64,000 nt of DNA from Jeotgalibacillus sp. R-1-5s-1 (GCF_004405105.1 NZ_SORW01000053.1:20780-84779), one strand, 5' to 3'; positions 46,377-55,981 are shown, counted from the first letter of the stretch. Notes: a model not told the origin generated them from the sequence alone. Program-made: numbers and translations.

Positions 46377-46390
46377 TAATATCCATCTCC

Positions 46391-46963
46391 TTATTCATAA
46401 GGTATTACAGCTACGCGGTGTGATGAAACATCCAGCGCTTTTGATACTGCTTCTGCAATCTGTTTTTTCACTTTTGTCTCGTGTCCATTTTCAGCCACAA
46501 TCATGACACCAGTTATCGCCGGTTTTTCTATGTAACTCAACACAGGTGTCCCCTGCTGTGACTGGTTCCCGAAAACGAGCTGGGATGTCATCGAGTTCCG
46601 GTCAGCCGCCGAGCTGAATCCTTCCTTCTGATCCTCGGATTGATCCTGCTGCGTCGTTTCATTACGCGCAAAAATCTTTTTTTCGCTAGTCCCCAATGTC
46701 ACCATGACCTCCACTTTGTTTGTTCCAAGTGCTTTTTTTAACATGGCTTCCAGTCTTTTTTCAGCTTGATTCTCAAGCTTTTTGATCTGCTCGAACTCTA
46801 CCTCCGTATCGCTTACAGGTATTGTGGTCACTTCTTTTTCAGAAGGCTCTCTTCCCTGTAAAACGAGGATCAGCCCGATGATCAGCAAAAGCAGAATCAA
46901 AGGCCATTTCTTTTGAAACGTCGGATCTCTTGATGAAAACAGCGCCTTCAGCTTGTCCATCAT
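46391..46963 (-). CDS. spoIIIAG: Stage III sporulation protein AG
   Basis: 190 residues with one membrane helix (about 20-38) and an extramembrane ring-building domain. KRLEAMLKKALGTNKVEVMVTLGTSEKKIFA and SYIEKPAITGVMIVAENG are family-typical. It forms the large ring of the feeding-tube channel. Its start overlaps the spoIIIAF stop by 4 bases. Confidence 0.93.
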   Translation of the reverse strand: MMDKLKALFSSRDPTFQKKWPLILLLLIIGLILVLQGREPSEKEVTTIPVSDTEVEFEQIKKLENQAEKRLEAMLKKALGTNKVEVMVTLGTSEKKIFARNETTQQDQSEDQKEGFSSAADRNSMTSQLVFGNQSQQGTPVLSYIEKPAITGVMIVAENGHETKVKKQIAEAVSKALDVSSHRVAVIPYE

Positions 46964-47475
46964 TCCCTCCCCGGTTGTTCGTTAATATGATAAATGATCT
47001 GGTCATCCTCCATTTCCCAAAGCGCTGCCAACCGCTTTTTCAGATTTATTCCGCTTTCAAATCCCCCTTTAATATAGATGTGAACGTTCGTACCGTCATC
47101 TAATCTGACGGCCTCAACCCGGCATTCACAGTCTGTTTCCAATGCCTCCTGTGCCTGTCCTCTCAGCGTTTCTTCCGCCTGCTCTAATAAATATGTATCC
47201 AGCTTGTCATTCATTCCATCAATTATTTGTTCTCCCCGTTCGCGTTCTGATTTTAACCAGGCTGTATTAAAAAAATTGTGCATAATCAGATGATGTTCAG
47301 ATTCATCCATGAGTGATTTTACCGGGGTGATGAGCCAAAGCAGGAAAAACAGACCTGCAATGAGTCTGATAAAAGGTTTCCACGAGTCCGATGGCGCAGC
47401 CGCACTTGCCAGTATGAGTAATACAATCAAAACAAGCAGCTGAGAAGCCCATGAATAAAAGGTCACACCCATCAC
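46960..47475 (-). CDS. spoIIIAF: Stage III sporulation protein AF
   Basis: 171 residues: two N-terminal membrane helices (about 8-25 and 35-52), then a soluble ring-forming domain with EALETDCECRVEAVRLDDGTNVHIYIKGG. Required for the mother cell-forespore channel. Placed by order and topology between spoIIIAE and spoIIIAG. Confidence 0.9.
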   Translation of the reverse strand: MMGVTFYSWASQLLVLIVLLILASAAAPSDSWKPFIRLIAGLFFLLWLITPVKSLMDESEHHLIMHNFFNTAWLKSERERGEQIIDGMNDKLDTYLLEQAEETLRGQAQEALETDCECRVEAVRLDDGTNVHIYIKGGFESGINLKKRLAALWEMEDDQIIYHINEQPGRE

Positions 47476-47476
47476 C

Positions 47477-48580
47477 TCACCTGATCATTAGCGGAATATT
47501 ACTGACGAATAAAAGGATAATTACAGCCAGAAAGAAATTGCAGCAAATAAATAATAGAGCAGCACCAATATGAAAAAGACCTTTGCTGACCGCATCAACC
47601 GCCTGAATTAATGAGGGATGACCAACCGGCTCCATCACAACAGCTGACAGCCTGTACATCAGCGCAATCACCAGAATTTTTATGGCTGGAAACAGCACAA
47701 TCAAAAGCAATATACATGCACCGGCAAGTCCAATCGCATTTTTAGCCAGGACAGACGAAGCGAGCAGAAGATCTGCTGTATCCGACACCACTTTTCCGAC
47801 GAATGGGATAAATGTTCCGACCATTGTTTTCAAGGATTTAGCCGCTACGCCATCCGCTACAGAGGCAGTTACGGTCTGAACCGATAAGATCGTGGTCGAA
47901 ATCACTGCAGATAAACCTAGTATCCATAACCCGAGCTGTCTGCAAAAGGCAGCGAATTTACCCGTATTAAATGAACTTGAGAAAGTATTGGCGAGATCAA
48001 AAAAGATCGAAAGAATAAAAAGCGGGATAATGACCGTTTTGAGAAGCAGCATAGAAAAATGAATCATGGCGAGCATGATCGGATAGGAAACGGCAGATGA
48101 AGCAGGTCCGCCTGAAAAGGTAATCGATGCCATATACAAAGGCAGTAAGGCATAAAGAAAATCACCCATCATATGTAGGGCATCATAAAAATATTCGAGA
48201 CACTTCTGTATACTTTTAATGACCGTCATTAAGAGCAGACCGGTTAAAATCAGCGGACTGACCTCCGCTGCAGCCTGGTGAGAAAAAGACTGGTGCAAAA
48301 TCTGAAGAATCGATCCGATCACCAGAAATAACAACAGCCAAAAAATAATCTGCATATTTTCAGCGATCTGGTGGAAAAAAAACATTGAAAAACCTGAAAG
48401 CCATTCTGTAAAAGTTTCTGACGGATTTGTAACCGCCTCAAAAAACGTTTTTTTCGATAGTTCCGGCATGTACTCACCGTAATCCACGGACAGTTCATCC
48501 CAATATTTCAGCCACGTGTCATGTTCCGGTGCCATAAGCTGATCCTGCTTCATCTGCTCCTGCTGTATGGGAACACTCAT
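47477..48580 (-). CDS. spoIIIAE: Stage III sporulation protein AE
   Basis: 367-residue polytopic protein with seven to eight membrane segments. The N-terminus lacks a long classical signal peptide, and begins MSVPIQQEQ; WLSGFSMFFFHQIAENMQIIFWLL starts the membrane part. VSDTADLLLASSVLAKNAIGLAG is family-typical. It shares one base with the spoIIIAD stop (TGATG). Confidence 0.92.
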   Translation of the reverse strand: MSVPIQQEQMKQDQLMAPEHDTWLKYWDELSVDYGEYMPELSKKTFFEAVTNPSETFTEWLSGFSMFFFHQIAENMQIIFWLLLFLVIGSILQILHQSFSHQAAAEVSPLILTGLLLMTVIKSIQKCLEYFYDALHMMGDFLYALLPLYMASITFSGGPASSAVSYPIMLAMIHFSMLLLKTVIIPLFILSIFFDLANTFSSSFNTGKFAAFCRQLGLWILGLSAVISTTILSVQTVTASVADGVAAKSLKTMVGTFIPFVGKVVSDTADLLLASSVLAKNAIGLAGACILLLIVLFPAIKILVIALMYRLSAVVMEPVGHPSLIQAVDAVSKGLFHIGAALLFICCNFFLAVIILLFVSNIPLMIR

Positions 48581-48993
48581 CAGAACGGTTCCTTGGCAAA
48601 CTGATCCGGCAACAGCATCAGCATATTTTCCATTAATTCTATAAAAACCGGGAACGCAATCATCAGGATGATCATTTTACCCGTCCATTCAATGATGATG
48701 GCGAGTAGCGGCTGATCCATCGACTTTAATAAATGGATGCAGATTTCTGATAAAAAAGCGATCAGCAGTACTTTCAGTAAAATGGATGAATATTCACCAA
48801 GACCCGGCACGTATCCCGTAAACTGCTGAAGCATCGTGACAGCCATTTTCAAAGCATGCAGGAGCTCTGTCAGCAGTAAAACACTCCCACACAGCGTCAG
48901 CAATATGGCAACTTGCGGAGATCGTTCTTTGATGACGAGCGCTAAAAATCCGATTAAAAAACAAATCCCCGCAGTCCGGATTAACTCCTCCAT
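48580..48993 (-). CDS. spoIIIAD: Stage III sporulation protein AD
   Basis: 137-residue membrane protein, about four helices, start at ATG 48993 (MEELIRTAGICFLIGFLALVIKERSPQ); a GTG nine bases upstream is possible, and the ribosome site is weak. KERSPQVAILLTLCG is the family signature after helix 1. Confidence 0.9.
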   Translation of the reverse strand: MEELIRTAGICFLIGFLALVIKERSPQVAILLTLCGSVLLLTELLHALKMAVTMLQQFTGYVPGLGEYSSILLKVLLIAFLSEICIHLLKSMDQPLLAIIIEWTGKMIILMIAFPVFIELMENMLMLLPDQFAKEPF

Positions 48994-49005
48994 CGGCAGC
49001 ACACT

Positions 49006-49212
49006 CTATTCATAAAACATAAGAACGGAACGGACAGCACTGAAAAAAGTATCGAGTGCCTGAAGCACAATAAACAGCACATATATAAACCCGAAAAACG
49101 CAAGCCACTGCGCATATTCTTTCTTTCCCGCCTGATCCAGAACCGTGTATAAAAAGGCCACGACAAGTCCCACTCCTGCAATTTTAAATAATATGTCTGC
49201 ATCTATGATCAC
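49006..49212 (-). CDS. spoIIIAC: Stage III sporulation protein AC
   Basis: 68 residues, two membrane helices (about 8-27 and 35-55). ILFKIAGVGLVVAFLYTVLDQAGKKEYAQW is highly typical of SpoIIIAC. Lies between spoIIIAB and spoIIIAD. Confidence 0.93.
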   Translation of the reverse strand: MIIDADILFKIAGVGLVVAFLYTVLDQAGKKEYAQWLAFFGFIYVLFIVLQALDTFFSAVRSVLMFYE

Positions 49213-49230
49213 CTGCTACCTCTCCTGTCA

Positions 49231-49743
49231 TCAGCTTAAAAGCAATATTGCGAGCAGACCGCACGTCACCCCGGCAACTCTGTACATTTTCACAAACTTT
49301 CCCTCACGCTCAAGCGCCTGTTCATATCTTGCCTGTAAACCTGATACCGTAAAGTTAAGATCACGCTCCACCATTTCGGCATTCATCCCCTGAAACGCCT
49401 CACCAACCCTCATCACCCAGCTTATGTCCTCAGCATCCAGGCAGGAAAATTCACCGGTTTGCACAACTGTTTCCCTCCATATTTCAGGTAGCGGCTTATC
49501 TTCCTGTCCCATGTTTGCTTTCAGCGCTCTGAAGAAAGGGACGAGTAGAGAATCTGACTGCTGCTGGTAGCGGATGATTTCCATCATGGACGTTTGTCTG
49601 CCTGAGACTTCTCCAAGCATCCAATGGCACGTTCTCACAATATCAAGTAAAACGAGCCGCCTCTTTTTTAAAATGGAAGCTCTTCGCATTCCTTCAAGTG
49701 TAAAACTGACCACAATACAGCCTGCACCTATGGCAAACATCAT
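49231..49743 (-). CDS. spoIIIAB: Stage III sporulation protein AB
   Basis: 170 residues, membrane helices at each end (about 3-20 and 152-168) and a helical soluble middle that resembles type II secretion GspF. SILKKRRLVLLDIVRTCHWMLGEV is family-typical. Overlaps the spoIIIAA stop by 4 bases. Confidence 0.92.
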   Translation of the reverse strand: MMFAIGAGCIVVSFTLEGMRRASILKKRRLVLLDIVRTCHWMLGEVSGRQTSMMEIIRYQQQSDSLLVPFFRALKANMGQEDKPLPEIWRETVVQTGEFSCLDAEDISWVMRVGEAFQGMNAEMVERDLNFTVSGLQARYEQALEREGKFVKMYRVAGVTCGLLAILLLS

Positions 49744-50633
49744 GATTTTCCAACCTCTTCAATCGCTTCACCATGAAACTGAAGAAGATAATGATCATGC
49801 GTGCAGCACAGCGTATAATGGACAGTCTTTTCCAGCAGGTCCCTGAAACCGCTTTTTTTCAAAAGATCATCATAGCTGCTGGCGTGCGCCGTCATAAACA
49901 GAATGACACCTGATGCGACTGCTTCCTTAATCGACCCGAGATCCTCAAGACTTCCGATCTCATCCACGATCATGACGTCAGGACTCATACTCCGGACCAT
50001 CCATTGAATGCCGAGTGTTTTCGGACACTTATCGAGCACATCCAGACTCAGTCCAAACGTCAGCTGCGGAACCCCCTGCCATGAGGCGGCAATTTCAGAT
50101 CGTTCATCTACAATACATACCGTCTTCGACTCAGATCCTCCTGAAAGAATCCGGGCTGAATCCCTCAAAAAGGTCGTCTTTCCACTCCCGGGCATCCCGT
50201 AAATAAGGAGATGCGGCAACCTATCAGAGTCCCTGGAACGGAGAATCCTTAGAACCTGTTCTGCACAACCAATTTTTTCATGCGCAATCCGGATCGCAAA
50301 GGATGTGACATAACGGAAGGCCTGAACCTGATCTGTTTTTGACGCCACTTCACCTGAAAGGCCGACGCGATGCCCTCCTTTTAGCGTAATAAAGCCGGAT
50401 GTGATGTCTTTTGTATGGGAGTAAACCGAATAACTCGTCAGCCTGTCCATCAAATAAAAACAGTCATCCTCTGTCACTACATAATGGATTTCTTTTCTCT
50501 GATTCAGCCCGATCAGTTCAATATGACGGTTCATCCGGATCCTGATTTCATGCCAGCCGGTAAGTGATTCACCTGCAGCGGGCAATATGTATTCCTGCAG
50601 ATTTCTGGTAAAAAGTGAGTAGATCATATGCAT
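49740..50633 (-). CDS. spoIIIAA: Stage III sporulation protein AA (ATPase)
   Basis: 297-residue secretion-type ATPase thought to energise the channel. Walker A GMPGSGKTTFLRD near residue 145 and Walker B-like MIVDEIG near 220 are visible, with GLSGEV and VDERSEIAAS in between. The start ATG 50633 follows AAAAGGAG. First gene of the operon, with a sigma-E type promoter. Confidence 0.94.
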   Translation of the reverse strand: MHMIYSLFTRNLQEYILPAAGESLTGWHEIRIRMNRHIELIGLNQRKEIHYVVTEDDCFYLMDRLTSYSVYSHTKDITSGFITLKGGHRVGLSGEVASKTDQVQAFRYVTSFAIRIAHEKIGCAEQVLRILRSRDSDRLPHLLIYGMPGSGKTTFLRDSARILSGGSESKTVCIVDERSEIAASWQGVPQLTFGLSLDVLDKCPKTLGIQWMVRSMSPDVMIVDEIGSLEDLGSIKEAVASGVILFMTAHASSYDDLLKKSGFRDLLEKTVHYTLCCTHDHYLLQFHGEAIEEVGKS

Positions 50634-50671
50634 GTGCTGATACTCCTTTTAAGACAATTACTTTTACGTTC

Positions 50672-50699
50672 ATTCTATGGTGAGGAGCGGTAATTATGA
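50672..50699 (-). promoter_or_regulatory. Sigma-E type promoter of spoIIIA
   Basis: Minus-strand TCATAAT (50693-50699) and CATAGAAT (50672-50679) with 13 bases between, close to the sigma-E pattern (-35 ATA, -10 CATACANT). About 39 bases before spoIIIAA, fitting known mother-cell expression. Confidence 0.6.
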
Positions 50700-50745
50700 C
50701 GAAGAGCTTTTTTACCCTCAATCATCCGCATGACTGTTTACACAC

Positions 50746-50792
50746 AAAAAAGTCCGGCATTTACGCCTGAAGCGTAAATACCGGACTTTTTT
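50746..50792 (-). terminator. Terminator of efp
   Basis: Long stem AAAAAAGTCCGG with complement CCGGACTTTTTT, extended by ATTTACGC / GCGTAAAT; T-run on the minus strand. Confidence 0.88.
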
Positions 50793-50801
50793 CAAATGCT
50801 T

Positions 50802-51359
50802 TTATTTTCTTGACACGTATGAAGAATCAGTAGTGTTGATGACCAGAACGTCACCTTCATTAATAAAGAAAGGTACATTCACCGTCAGACCCGTCTCAAC
50901 TGTAGCTGGCTTCGAACCGCCGCTTGTTGTATCACCTTTAATACCAGGCTCTGTTTCAACTACTTTCAGCTCAACTGTGTTAGGCAGTTCAACCCCAAGT
51001 GTTTCTGCCTGATACATCATGATCTGTACTTCCATGTTTTCCTGAAGAAACTTCAGTTCATATTCGATCTGTGCAGCAGGAAGCTCAATCTGCTCATAAG
51101 ACTCGTTATCCATAAATACGTGCATATCTCCATTGGCATAAAGATACTGCATGCGGCGATTATCAATTTGTGCTTTCGCCACTTTTTCACCGGCACGGAA
51201 TGTTTTTTCCTGCACAGCACCTGTACGGAGATTGCGCAGTTTCGAGCGTACAAAGGCTGCTCCCTTACCCGGTTTAACGTGCTGGAAATCCATTACACGC
51301 CAGATTCCGCCGTCCACTTCAATTGTTAAACCTGTACGAAAATCGTTTACTGAAATCAT
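50802..51359 (-). CDS. efp: Elongation factor P
   Basis: 185-residue three-domain factor that relieves ribosome stalling at proline runs. The tip lysine is Lys32 in [12 protein letters not shown], the residue modified with 5-aminopentanol in B. subtilis. [23 protein letters not shown] closes the protein. The gene follows papA by 21 bases. Confidence 0.97.
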   Translation of the reverse strand: MISVNDFRTGLTIEVDGGIWRVMDFQHVKPGKGAAFVRSKLRNLRTGAVQEKTFRAGEKVAKAQIDNRRMQYLYANGDMHVFMDNESYEQIELPAAQIEYELKFLQENMEVQIMMYQAETLGVELPNTVELKVVETEPGIKGDTTSGGSKPATVETGLTVNVPFFINEGDVLVINTTDSSYVSRK

Positions 51360-51380
51360 ATTTGTTCCTCCTGTATCAAA

Positions 51381-52439
51381 TTATAAAATAAGCAATTCTT
51401 TTGTTGAATGAGTGAGTGTTTCATTGCCATCAGCCGTCAGCACCGTATCATCCTCAATACGCACACCGCCGATTCCAGGCAGATAAATACCCGGCTCCAC
51501 TGTCACAATCATATTTTCTTCAAGGACGATGTCAGAACGGAATGACAGTCCCGGTCCTTCATGAACCTCAAGACCAATACCGTGTCCGAGGGAATGACCG
51601 AAATACTCCCCGTAACCTTTTGACGCAATATAATCGCGTGCAAGGGCATCAGCCTCTTTACCTGTCATCCCCGGACGGATCCCATCCATTGCCTTAAGTT
51701 GTGCATCAAGTGTGACCTGGTAAATTTCCTTCAGCTTGGCATCCGGCTCGCCAACAGCAAGTGTACGGGTCATATCTGACACATACCCCTTATGCAGCGC
51801 ACCATAATCAAGCGTGACAAAATCACCCTTTTCAATGATCTTATCGCTTGCAACACCGTGCGGAAGAGCAGAACGGTGTCCTGATGCTACGATAATATCA
51901 AAAGACGATGACACTGCACCGGCTTTGCGCATAAAGAACTCCAGCTCATTTGACACCTCAATCTCGCTCTTTCCAGGTTGAATAAAGTCGAGAATATGCT
52001 TAAACGCCGCGTCTGCAATGTCCGCAGCTTCCTTTAATATCTTAATCTCAGAATCTGTCTTAATCAAGCGGATTTTTTCAATAACACCTGACAGCGGAAC
52101 AAGTTCTGCATCAATTGTTTTTTCGTAGCTTCTGTAAGTGCTCAGAACGAGGTGATCTGATTCAATCCCAAGCTTTTTAATACCTAGCCGTTTACACTGG
52201 GAAGCGATTTCTTCTGTGATCGGACCTTTATGTGTAATGACCGTGAACCCTTGCCCCTGTTCCTCCGCCTGTTCTGTGTAGCGAAAATCAGTAATAAAAA
52301 CGGCTTCATCAGCTGAAATAAGAACGGCACCTGCTGAACCGGTGAAATTTGTTAAATATCTTCTGTTATATGTACTCGTGATCAGCATTCCATCTGCCTT
52401 GCCTGCAAGCTCTTTACGAAGTTTTTCAAGCTTCATCAT
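51381..52439 (-). CDS. papA: Xaa-Pro aminopeptidase (YqhT/PapA)
   Basis: About 352 residues, M24 metallopeptidase that removes N-terminal residues preceding proline. An N-terminal creatinase-like domain is followed by the pita-bread fold with ligands in VTLDYGALHKGYVSDMTRT, HSLGHGIGLEVHEG, TVEPGIY and GVRIEDD. The gene overlaps aroQ by about 14 bases; ATGs at 52439 and 52436 are both possible. Adjacent to efp, both acting on proline-related problems. Confidence 0.93.
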   Translation of the reverse strand: MMKLEKLRKELAGKADGMLITSTYNRRYLTNFTGSAGAVLISADEAVFITDFRYTEQAEEQGQGFTVITHKGPITEEIASQCKRLGIKKLGIESDHLVLSTYRSYEKTIDAELVPLSGVIEKIRLIKTDSEIKILKEAADIADAAFKHILDFIQPGKSEIEVSNELEFFMRKAGAVSSSFDIIVASGHRSALPHGVASDKIIEKGDFVTLDYGALHKGYVSDMTRTLAVGEPDAKLKEIYQVTLDAQLKAMDGIRPGMTGKEADALARDYIASKGYGEYFGHSLGHGIGLEVHEGPGLSFRSDIVLEENMIVTVEPGIYLPGIGGVRIEDDTVLTADGNETLTHSTKELLIL

Positions 52440-52884
52440 TTCCAACTCCCTTAATCATCTGTTTTAAAGCGTAAAATCCGAGTTCATAACCATACACGCC
52501 AAACCCGGCGATCTGCCCTTTTGCTTCAGCCGCAATGACAGACTGATGTCTGAATGATTCCCTGGCATGAATATTTGATATATGTATTTCGATAACGGGC
52601 AAAGAAACTGCTGCTACAGCATCACGAAGGGCATAACTCGTATGCGTATAGGCTGCCGGGTTAAACAAAACGCCTGCATATGAATCATCTTCTGCCTGAT
52701 GCAGTGCATCAATCAAATCACCTTCATGGTTTGACTGGACAGCATGAAAACCGAAGCCGTATTCCTCAGCGAGCGCTCCAAGTCTTTTTTCCACAGATTC
52801 GAGCGTATCAGCGCCGTAAATGTCCGGCTCCCTTTTTCCGAGGCGATTCAGATTGGGCCCATTTAAAAGCAGGATTTTTTTCAT
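52426..52884 (-). CDS. aroQ: Type II 3-dehydroquinate dehydratase
   Basis: 152-residue dodecameric shikimate-pathway enzyme. Start ATG 52884 (MKKILLLNGPNLNRLGKREP) behind GGGGGG; the longer frame upstream is spurious. LNGPNLN, IYGADTL with active-site Tyr, FNPAAYTHTS and EIHISNIHARE...HQSV are complete. Corresponds to yqhS. Confidence 0.95.
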   Translation of the reverse strand: MKKILLLNGPNLNRLGKREPDIYGADTLESVEKRLGALAEEYGFGFHAVQSNHEGDLIDALHQAEDDSYAGVLFNPAAYTHTSYALRDAVAAVSLPVIEIHISNIHARESFRHQSVIAAEAKGQIAGFGVYGYELGFYALKQMIKGVGNDEA

Positions 52885-52921
52885 ACACTGTCCCCCCACA
52901 AATTCACTCCACGCTATTGTA

Positions 52922-53380
52922 TCACAAAGCATCTGAAGTCTCACTATCCTGCTCATACGGTTCATGATAGGCAATGGAATAACCCGTAAAGGCACCGTGA
53001 AGAATAAACAGCGACGTCATGGAGATGACAGTATGGGCTTCAAGCTTAAGTGGATTCATCGCCGCATCTGCCAGCCATGATCCAATAAAAAATAACAGGA
53101 GTAAGGTGACATTCACTAAAACTCCCGGGATAAAGGATTCCCACTTTTTAATAAGTGATTTATATAAAAACGCCCACAATATGGAGATCAGACAAATCAC
53201 AAAAAGCAGCTGAAGCTGATCAAGCCATTTCGCATCCCAGTCCGGAAACACAGGAAGAAGCCACTCTTTTTCTATAAAATGAAAAAAAGTATAAAAACGA
53301 TCCATCAAATAAAAAAGGACGCCTGCTGTTAGTCCCGTCCAAAAAGTAAGCATATTAAAGCTCATAGTAGGAAACTTCAT
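52922..53380 (-). CDS. yqhR: Membrane protein YqhR
   Basis: 152 residues from ATG 53380, with GGAGG eight bases upstream. Four membrane helices (about 8-28, 60-80, 92-112, 120-142). Matches YqhR by position, length and topology: B. subtilis has it next to aroQ and yqhQ. Function unknown. The longer open frame to 53497 has no support. Confidence 0.82.
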   Translation of the reverse strand: MKFPTMSFNMLTFWTGLTAGVLFYLMDRFYTFFHFIEKEWLLPVFPDWDAKWLDQLQLLFVICLISILWAFLYKSLIKKWESFIPGVLVNVTLLLLFFIGSWLADAAMNPLKLEAHTVISMTSLFILHGAFTGYSIAYHEPYEQDSETSDAL

Positions 53381-53610
53381 TTTGATTACCTCCGTTATAT
53401 GATTAATTTTTATTGGAATGGCAAAGAATAAGCTCTGAAGATGAAAATATAGTGAATGTTCCGACTGCGCCCAATCACTTTCAAAAAGTATTCCCAAAAA
53501 TGAAATTATTTATTGCAGATAACCTCATACGGCTAGTAGAAAGCCTGATTTTTTAGTAAACTGTAGTTACCTTATATAAAGGAATGTTTTGGATAGGCTG
53601 GTGTAAATAG

Positions 53611-54558
53611 ATGACAAACAATCAAAAGCCTGCATATGGCGGGCAGGCTGTGATGGAAGGCGTAATGTTCGGGGGTAAACGCCATACGGTCACTGCAATC
53701 AGACGGAAAGATCAATCAATAGAGTATTTCCATCTGCCGCGCAAGCAAAAGCCGGCGTTTCAAAAAATGAAAAAGATCCCTTTTCTTCGGGGAATCATTG
53801 CACTGATTGAAGCAAGTGCTAACGGAACACAGCACCTGAATTTCTCAAGCGAACGTTTTGACGTGATGCCTGAAGACGATGAAAAGGTTCAAAAGGAACA
53901 AAAAGCGTCAAAACTCGAAATGATATTTGGCATTGCTGCGATCGGGGTATTATCCTTCCTTTTCGGAAAATTTGTCTTTACGCTGATTCCCGTTTTTCTT
54001 GCCGATGCGTTCAGCTTTATCCTTCCGGGTAAATTCGAGCAGATTTTACTTGAGACCACGTTTAAAATCGTGCTGCTGCTTGCGTACATTTACTTCATAT
54101 CACTTACCCCATTAATCAAGCGGGTGTTTCAGTATCACGGAGCGGAGCATAAAGTGATTAATGCCTACGAAAACAATCTTCCATTAACCGTGGAAAATGT
54201 TCAGGCACAGTCAAGACTGCATTACCGGTGCGGTTCAAGTTTCATTCTATTTACGGTTATAGTCGGGATGTTTGTTTATCTTTTAGTACCGGTTGACCCG
54301 CTTTATGTTCGTGTACTGAACCGTATTGCACTGATTCCGGTTGTTCTTGGAATCTCATTTGAAGTACTTCAGCTGACAAACAAAGTACGGTCAGTACCTG
54401 TTCTCAAATACCTCGGTTATCCGGGCCTCTGGCTTCAGCTACTGACAACGAAGGAACCAAAAGATGATCAGGTTGAAGTAGCCATTGCTTCATTTAACAA
54501 GATGCTTGAAATGGAAGAAGCGGCTGAGTCAGGTTTAAAAAAGGCGGCACTTGTCTAA
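53611..54558 (+). CDS. yqhQ: DUF1385 membrane protein YqhQ
   Basis: 315 residues. N-terminal YGGQAVMEGVMFGGKRH is the DUF1385 signature, followed by membrane segments (about 100-160) and the conserved YHGAEHKVINAYE motif, whose His/Glu residues suggest metal binding. Known in Bacillus as YqhQ, role unknown. The ribosome site is weak (GGCTGGTG). It is one of few plus-strand genes and is divergent from yqhR. Confidence 0.88.
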   Translation: MTNNQKPAYGGQAVMEGVMFGGKRHTVTAIRRKDQSIEYFHLPRKQKPAFQKMKKIPFLRGIIALIEASANGTQHLNFSSERFDVMPEDDEKVQKEQKASKLEMIFGIAAIGVLSFLFGKFVFTLIPVFLADAFSFILPGKFEQILLETTFKIVLLLAYIYFISLTPLIKRVFQYHGAEHKVINAYENNLPLTVENVQAQSRLHYRCGSSFILFTVIVGMFVYLLVPVDPLYVRVLNRIALIPVVLGISFEVLQLTNKVRSVPVLKYLGYPGLWLQLLTTKEPKDDQVEVAIASFNKMLEMEEAAESGLKKAALV

Positions 54559-54656
54559 ACTATTAAAAAAGGCTCGTGGGGGACGGAGCCCCTGTTCCTT
54601 TTCAAAAGCCGGTAAAAATGCCGGCTACGCATGACGAGCTGTAGGAGGTGGCTGTA

Positions 54657-55043
54657 ATGAGTGGAAGAATGATTTTCGCTTCAGTTGTGATTATATTAGG
54701 TGTGATAGGACTGATCAGTACGCTGGTAACAAATCCAGAGAGCATTTTAAGAATGGTATTGACCTATGCGGCAATTGCCCTCGTTATATACGTGATCTAC
54801 CGTATATGGATGAGCAGAAGAACGGATCGCCGGGAGCAGCAGGCATTTAAAAAAGCAGCAAAACAGTCAAAGAAAAGATATCAGACTCCAGCCCCTCCTA
54901 CACGAATGAAAACGGCGGCAAAGAAAACACAGGCAAGAAAAACAACGCCTGCAAAAAGAGCTTCAGCAGCCCGAATCGGTGCACCAAAGCTCACAGTTAT
55001 AGAAGGAAAAAAAGGAAAGAAGAAAAAAAGAATGTCACTTTAA
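54657..55043 (+). CDS. yqhP: Small membrane protein YqhP
   Basis: 128 residues from ATG 54657, eight bases after AGGAGG. Two helices (about 4-22 and 32-48) are followed by a highly basic Lys/Ala-rich tail ending KKGKKKKRMSL, likely cytosolic and possibly nucleic-acid or ribosome associated (inference). Matches YqhP (SA1362-like family) by position and topology. Its 3' end overlaps the convergent yqhO by 9 bases. Confidence 0.8.
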   Translation: MSGRMIFASVVIILGVIGLISTLVTNPESILRMVLTYAAIALVIYVIYRIWMSRRTDRREQQAFKKAAKQSKKRYQTPAPPTRMKTAAKKTQARKTTPAKRASAARIGAPKLTVIEGKKGKKKKRMSL

Positions 55044-55913
55044 ACCTTCTTTCTCTATAAAATCAATTGTTTTTGCACGCCCTGACCGGATCAGGGCGTG
55101 CATTTTTTCAGGTCTTAATTGAAAGCCCGCTGTTGGAATCGAGGGCGTTTTGACGACAACCCATCTGAGTCGTGGATTTTTCTTTATAAATCTTTGGTCA
55201 TGCGCTTCTTTCATCGTATGAAAAAGTGCCTCGTATAACTCCACTACACTATCAATTTTTCGTGTTGCTCCTATTTCTTCGGCTGTCAGCTGAAAGCCGA
55301 AGAGAGGCACCTGCTGTTCCTCTTCATCAAATAAAAACACAGGAAAATTACTGAGTACCCCTCCGTCTACAATATAATGAACCTCTTTACCTGATTTCAG
55401 CTTAACCGGTTCATAAAAAAACGGCAGTGAAGCGCTCATTCTGACGGCTTCAGCAATCGTTAAATGCCCTTGTTTATCGTTTGTATAACGCTTTATGTCA
55501 TCAGGTAAAACTAGCATTTCACCGTCCGTCAGATCAGAAGCAATCATTCTCAGCTTTTCATGAGGTAAATCTTCAAAATATCTGATTCCTTTCTCAAACA
55601 ACTTCCGGTCCATCCATTCTTTTATACCGTCCCCGGAATACAATCCTTTCTTCCAGTAAAGCAGCAGCCACCTTAAAATCGTTGGTGTCCGGTTCATTTT
55701 TTGTTCGGCACGGGCAAACATCGACAGCTCCGGGAGCATTTTGATCAGATCCTCTGAGCTGTATCCGGCACTGACCAGCGCACCGATCACTGCTCCCGCA
55801 CTAGTACCCGCCACTTTCCTGATCGTAATTCCGTATTCCTCCAAAGCCTGCAAAACACCAATAAACGCCAGCGCTTTCACACCGCCTCCTGAAAAAACGA
55901 CATCTGCCTGCAC
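55035..55913 (-). CDS. yqhO: Patatin-like phospholipase YqhO
   Basis: 292 residues. Oxyanion motif SGGGVKALAF (residues 8-17), nucleophile Ser38 in AGTSAG, and catalytic Asp in DGGVLSNFP near 180 make the Ser-Asp dyad of the patatin family (RssA-like). Lipid hydrolase acting at the cytosolic membrane face; substrate unknown. It marks the end of the B. subtilis-like gene order. Confidence 0.9.
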   Translation of the reverse strand: MQADVVFSGGGVKALAFIGVLQALEEYGITIRKVAGTSAGAVIGALVSAGYSSEDLIKMLPELSMFARAEQKMNRTPTILRWLLLYWKKGLYSGDGIKEWMDRKLFEKGIRYFEDLPHEKLRMIASDLTDGEMLVLPDDIKRYTNDKQGHLTIAEAVRMSASLPFFYEPVKLKSGKEVHYIVDGGVLSNFPVFLFDEEEQQVPLFGFQLTAEEIGATRKIDSVVELYEALFHTMKEAHDQRFIKKNPRLRWVVVKTPSIPTAGFQLRPEKMHALIRSGRAKTIDFIEKEGLK

Positions 55914-55949
55914 ACGCTCACCCCTTTTGGTTTATAATATGCGGACAAC

Positions 55950-55981
55950 AAAAAAGAAGAAGGCCGCTTTGGACCTTCTTG
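55950..55981 (-). terminator. Terminator after the Bce-type sensor kinase gene
   Basis: Minus-strand stem AAGAAGG / CCTTCTT followed by CTTTTTTG, 190 bases beyond the kinase stop and just upstream of yqhO. Confidence 0.65.

Noticed and set aside
54560..54630. Hairpins between yqhQ and yqhP as a terminator
   Set aside because: GGGG/CCCC and AGCCGG/CCGGCT stems lack a proper T-run; yqhQ and yqhP are probably co-transcribed.
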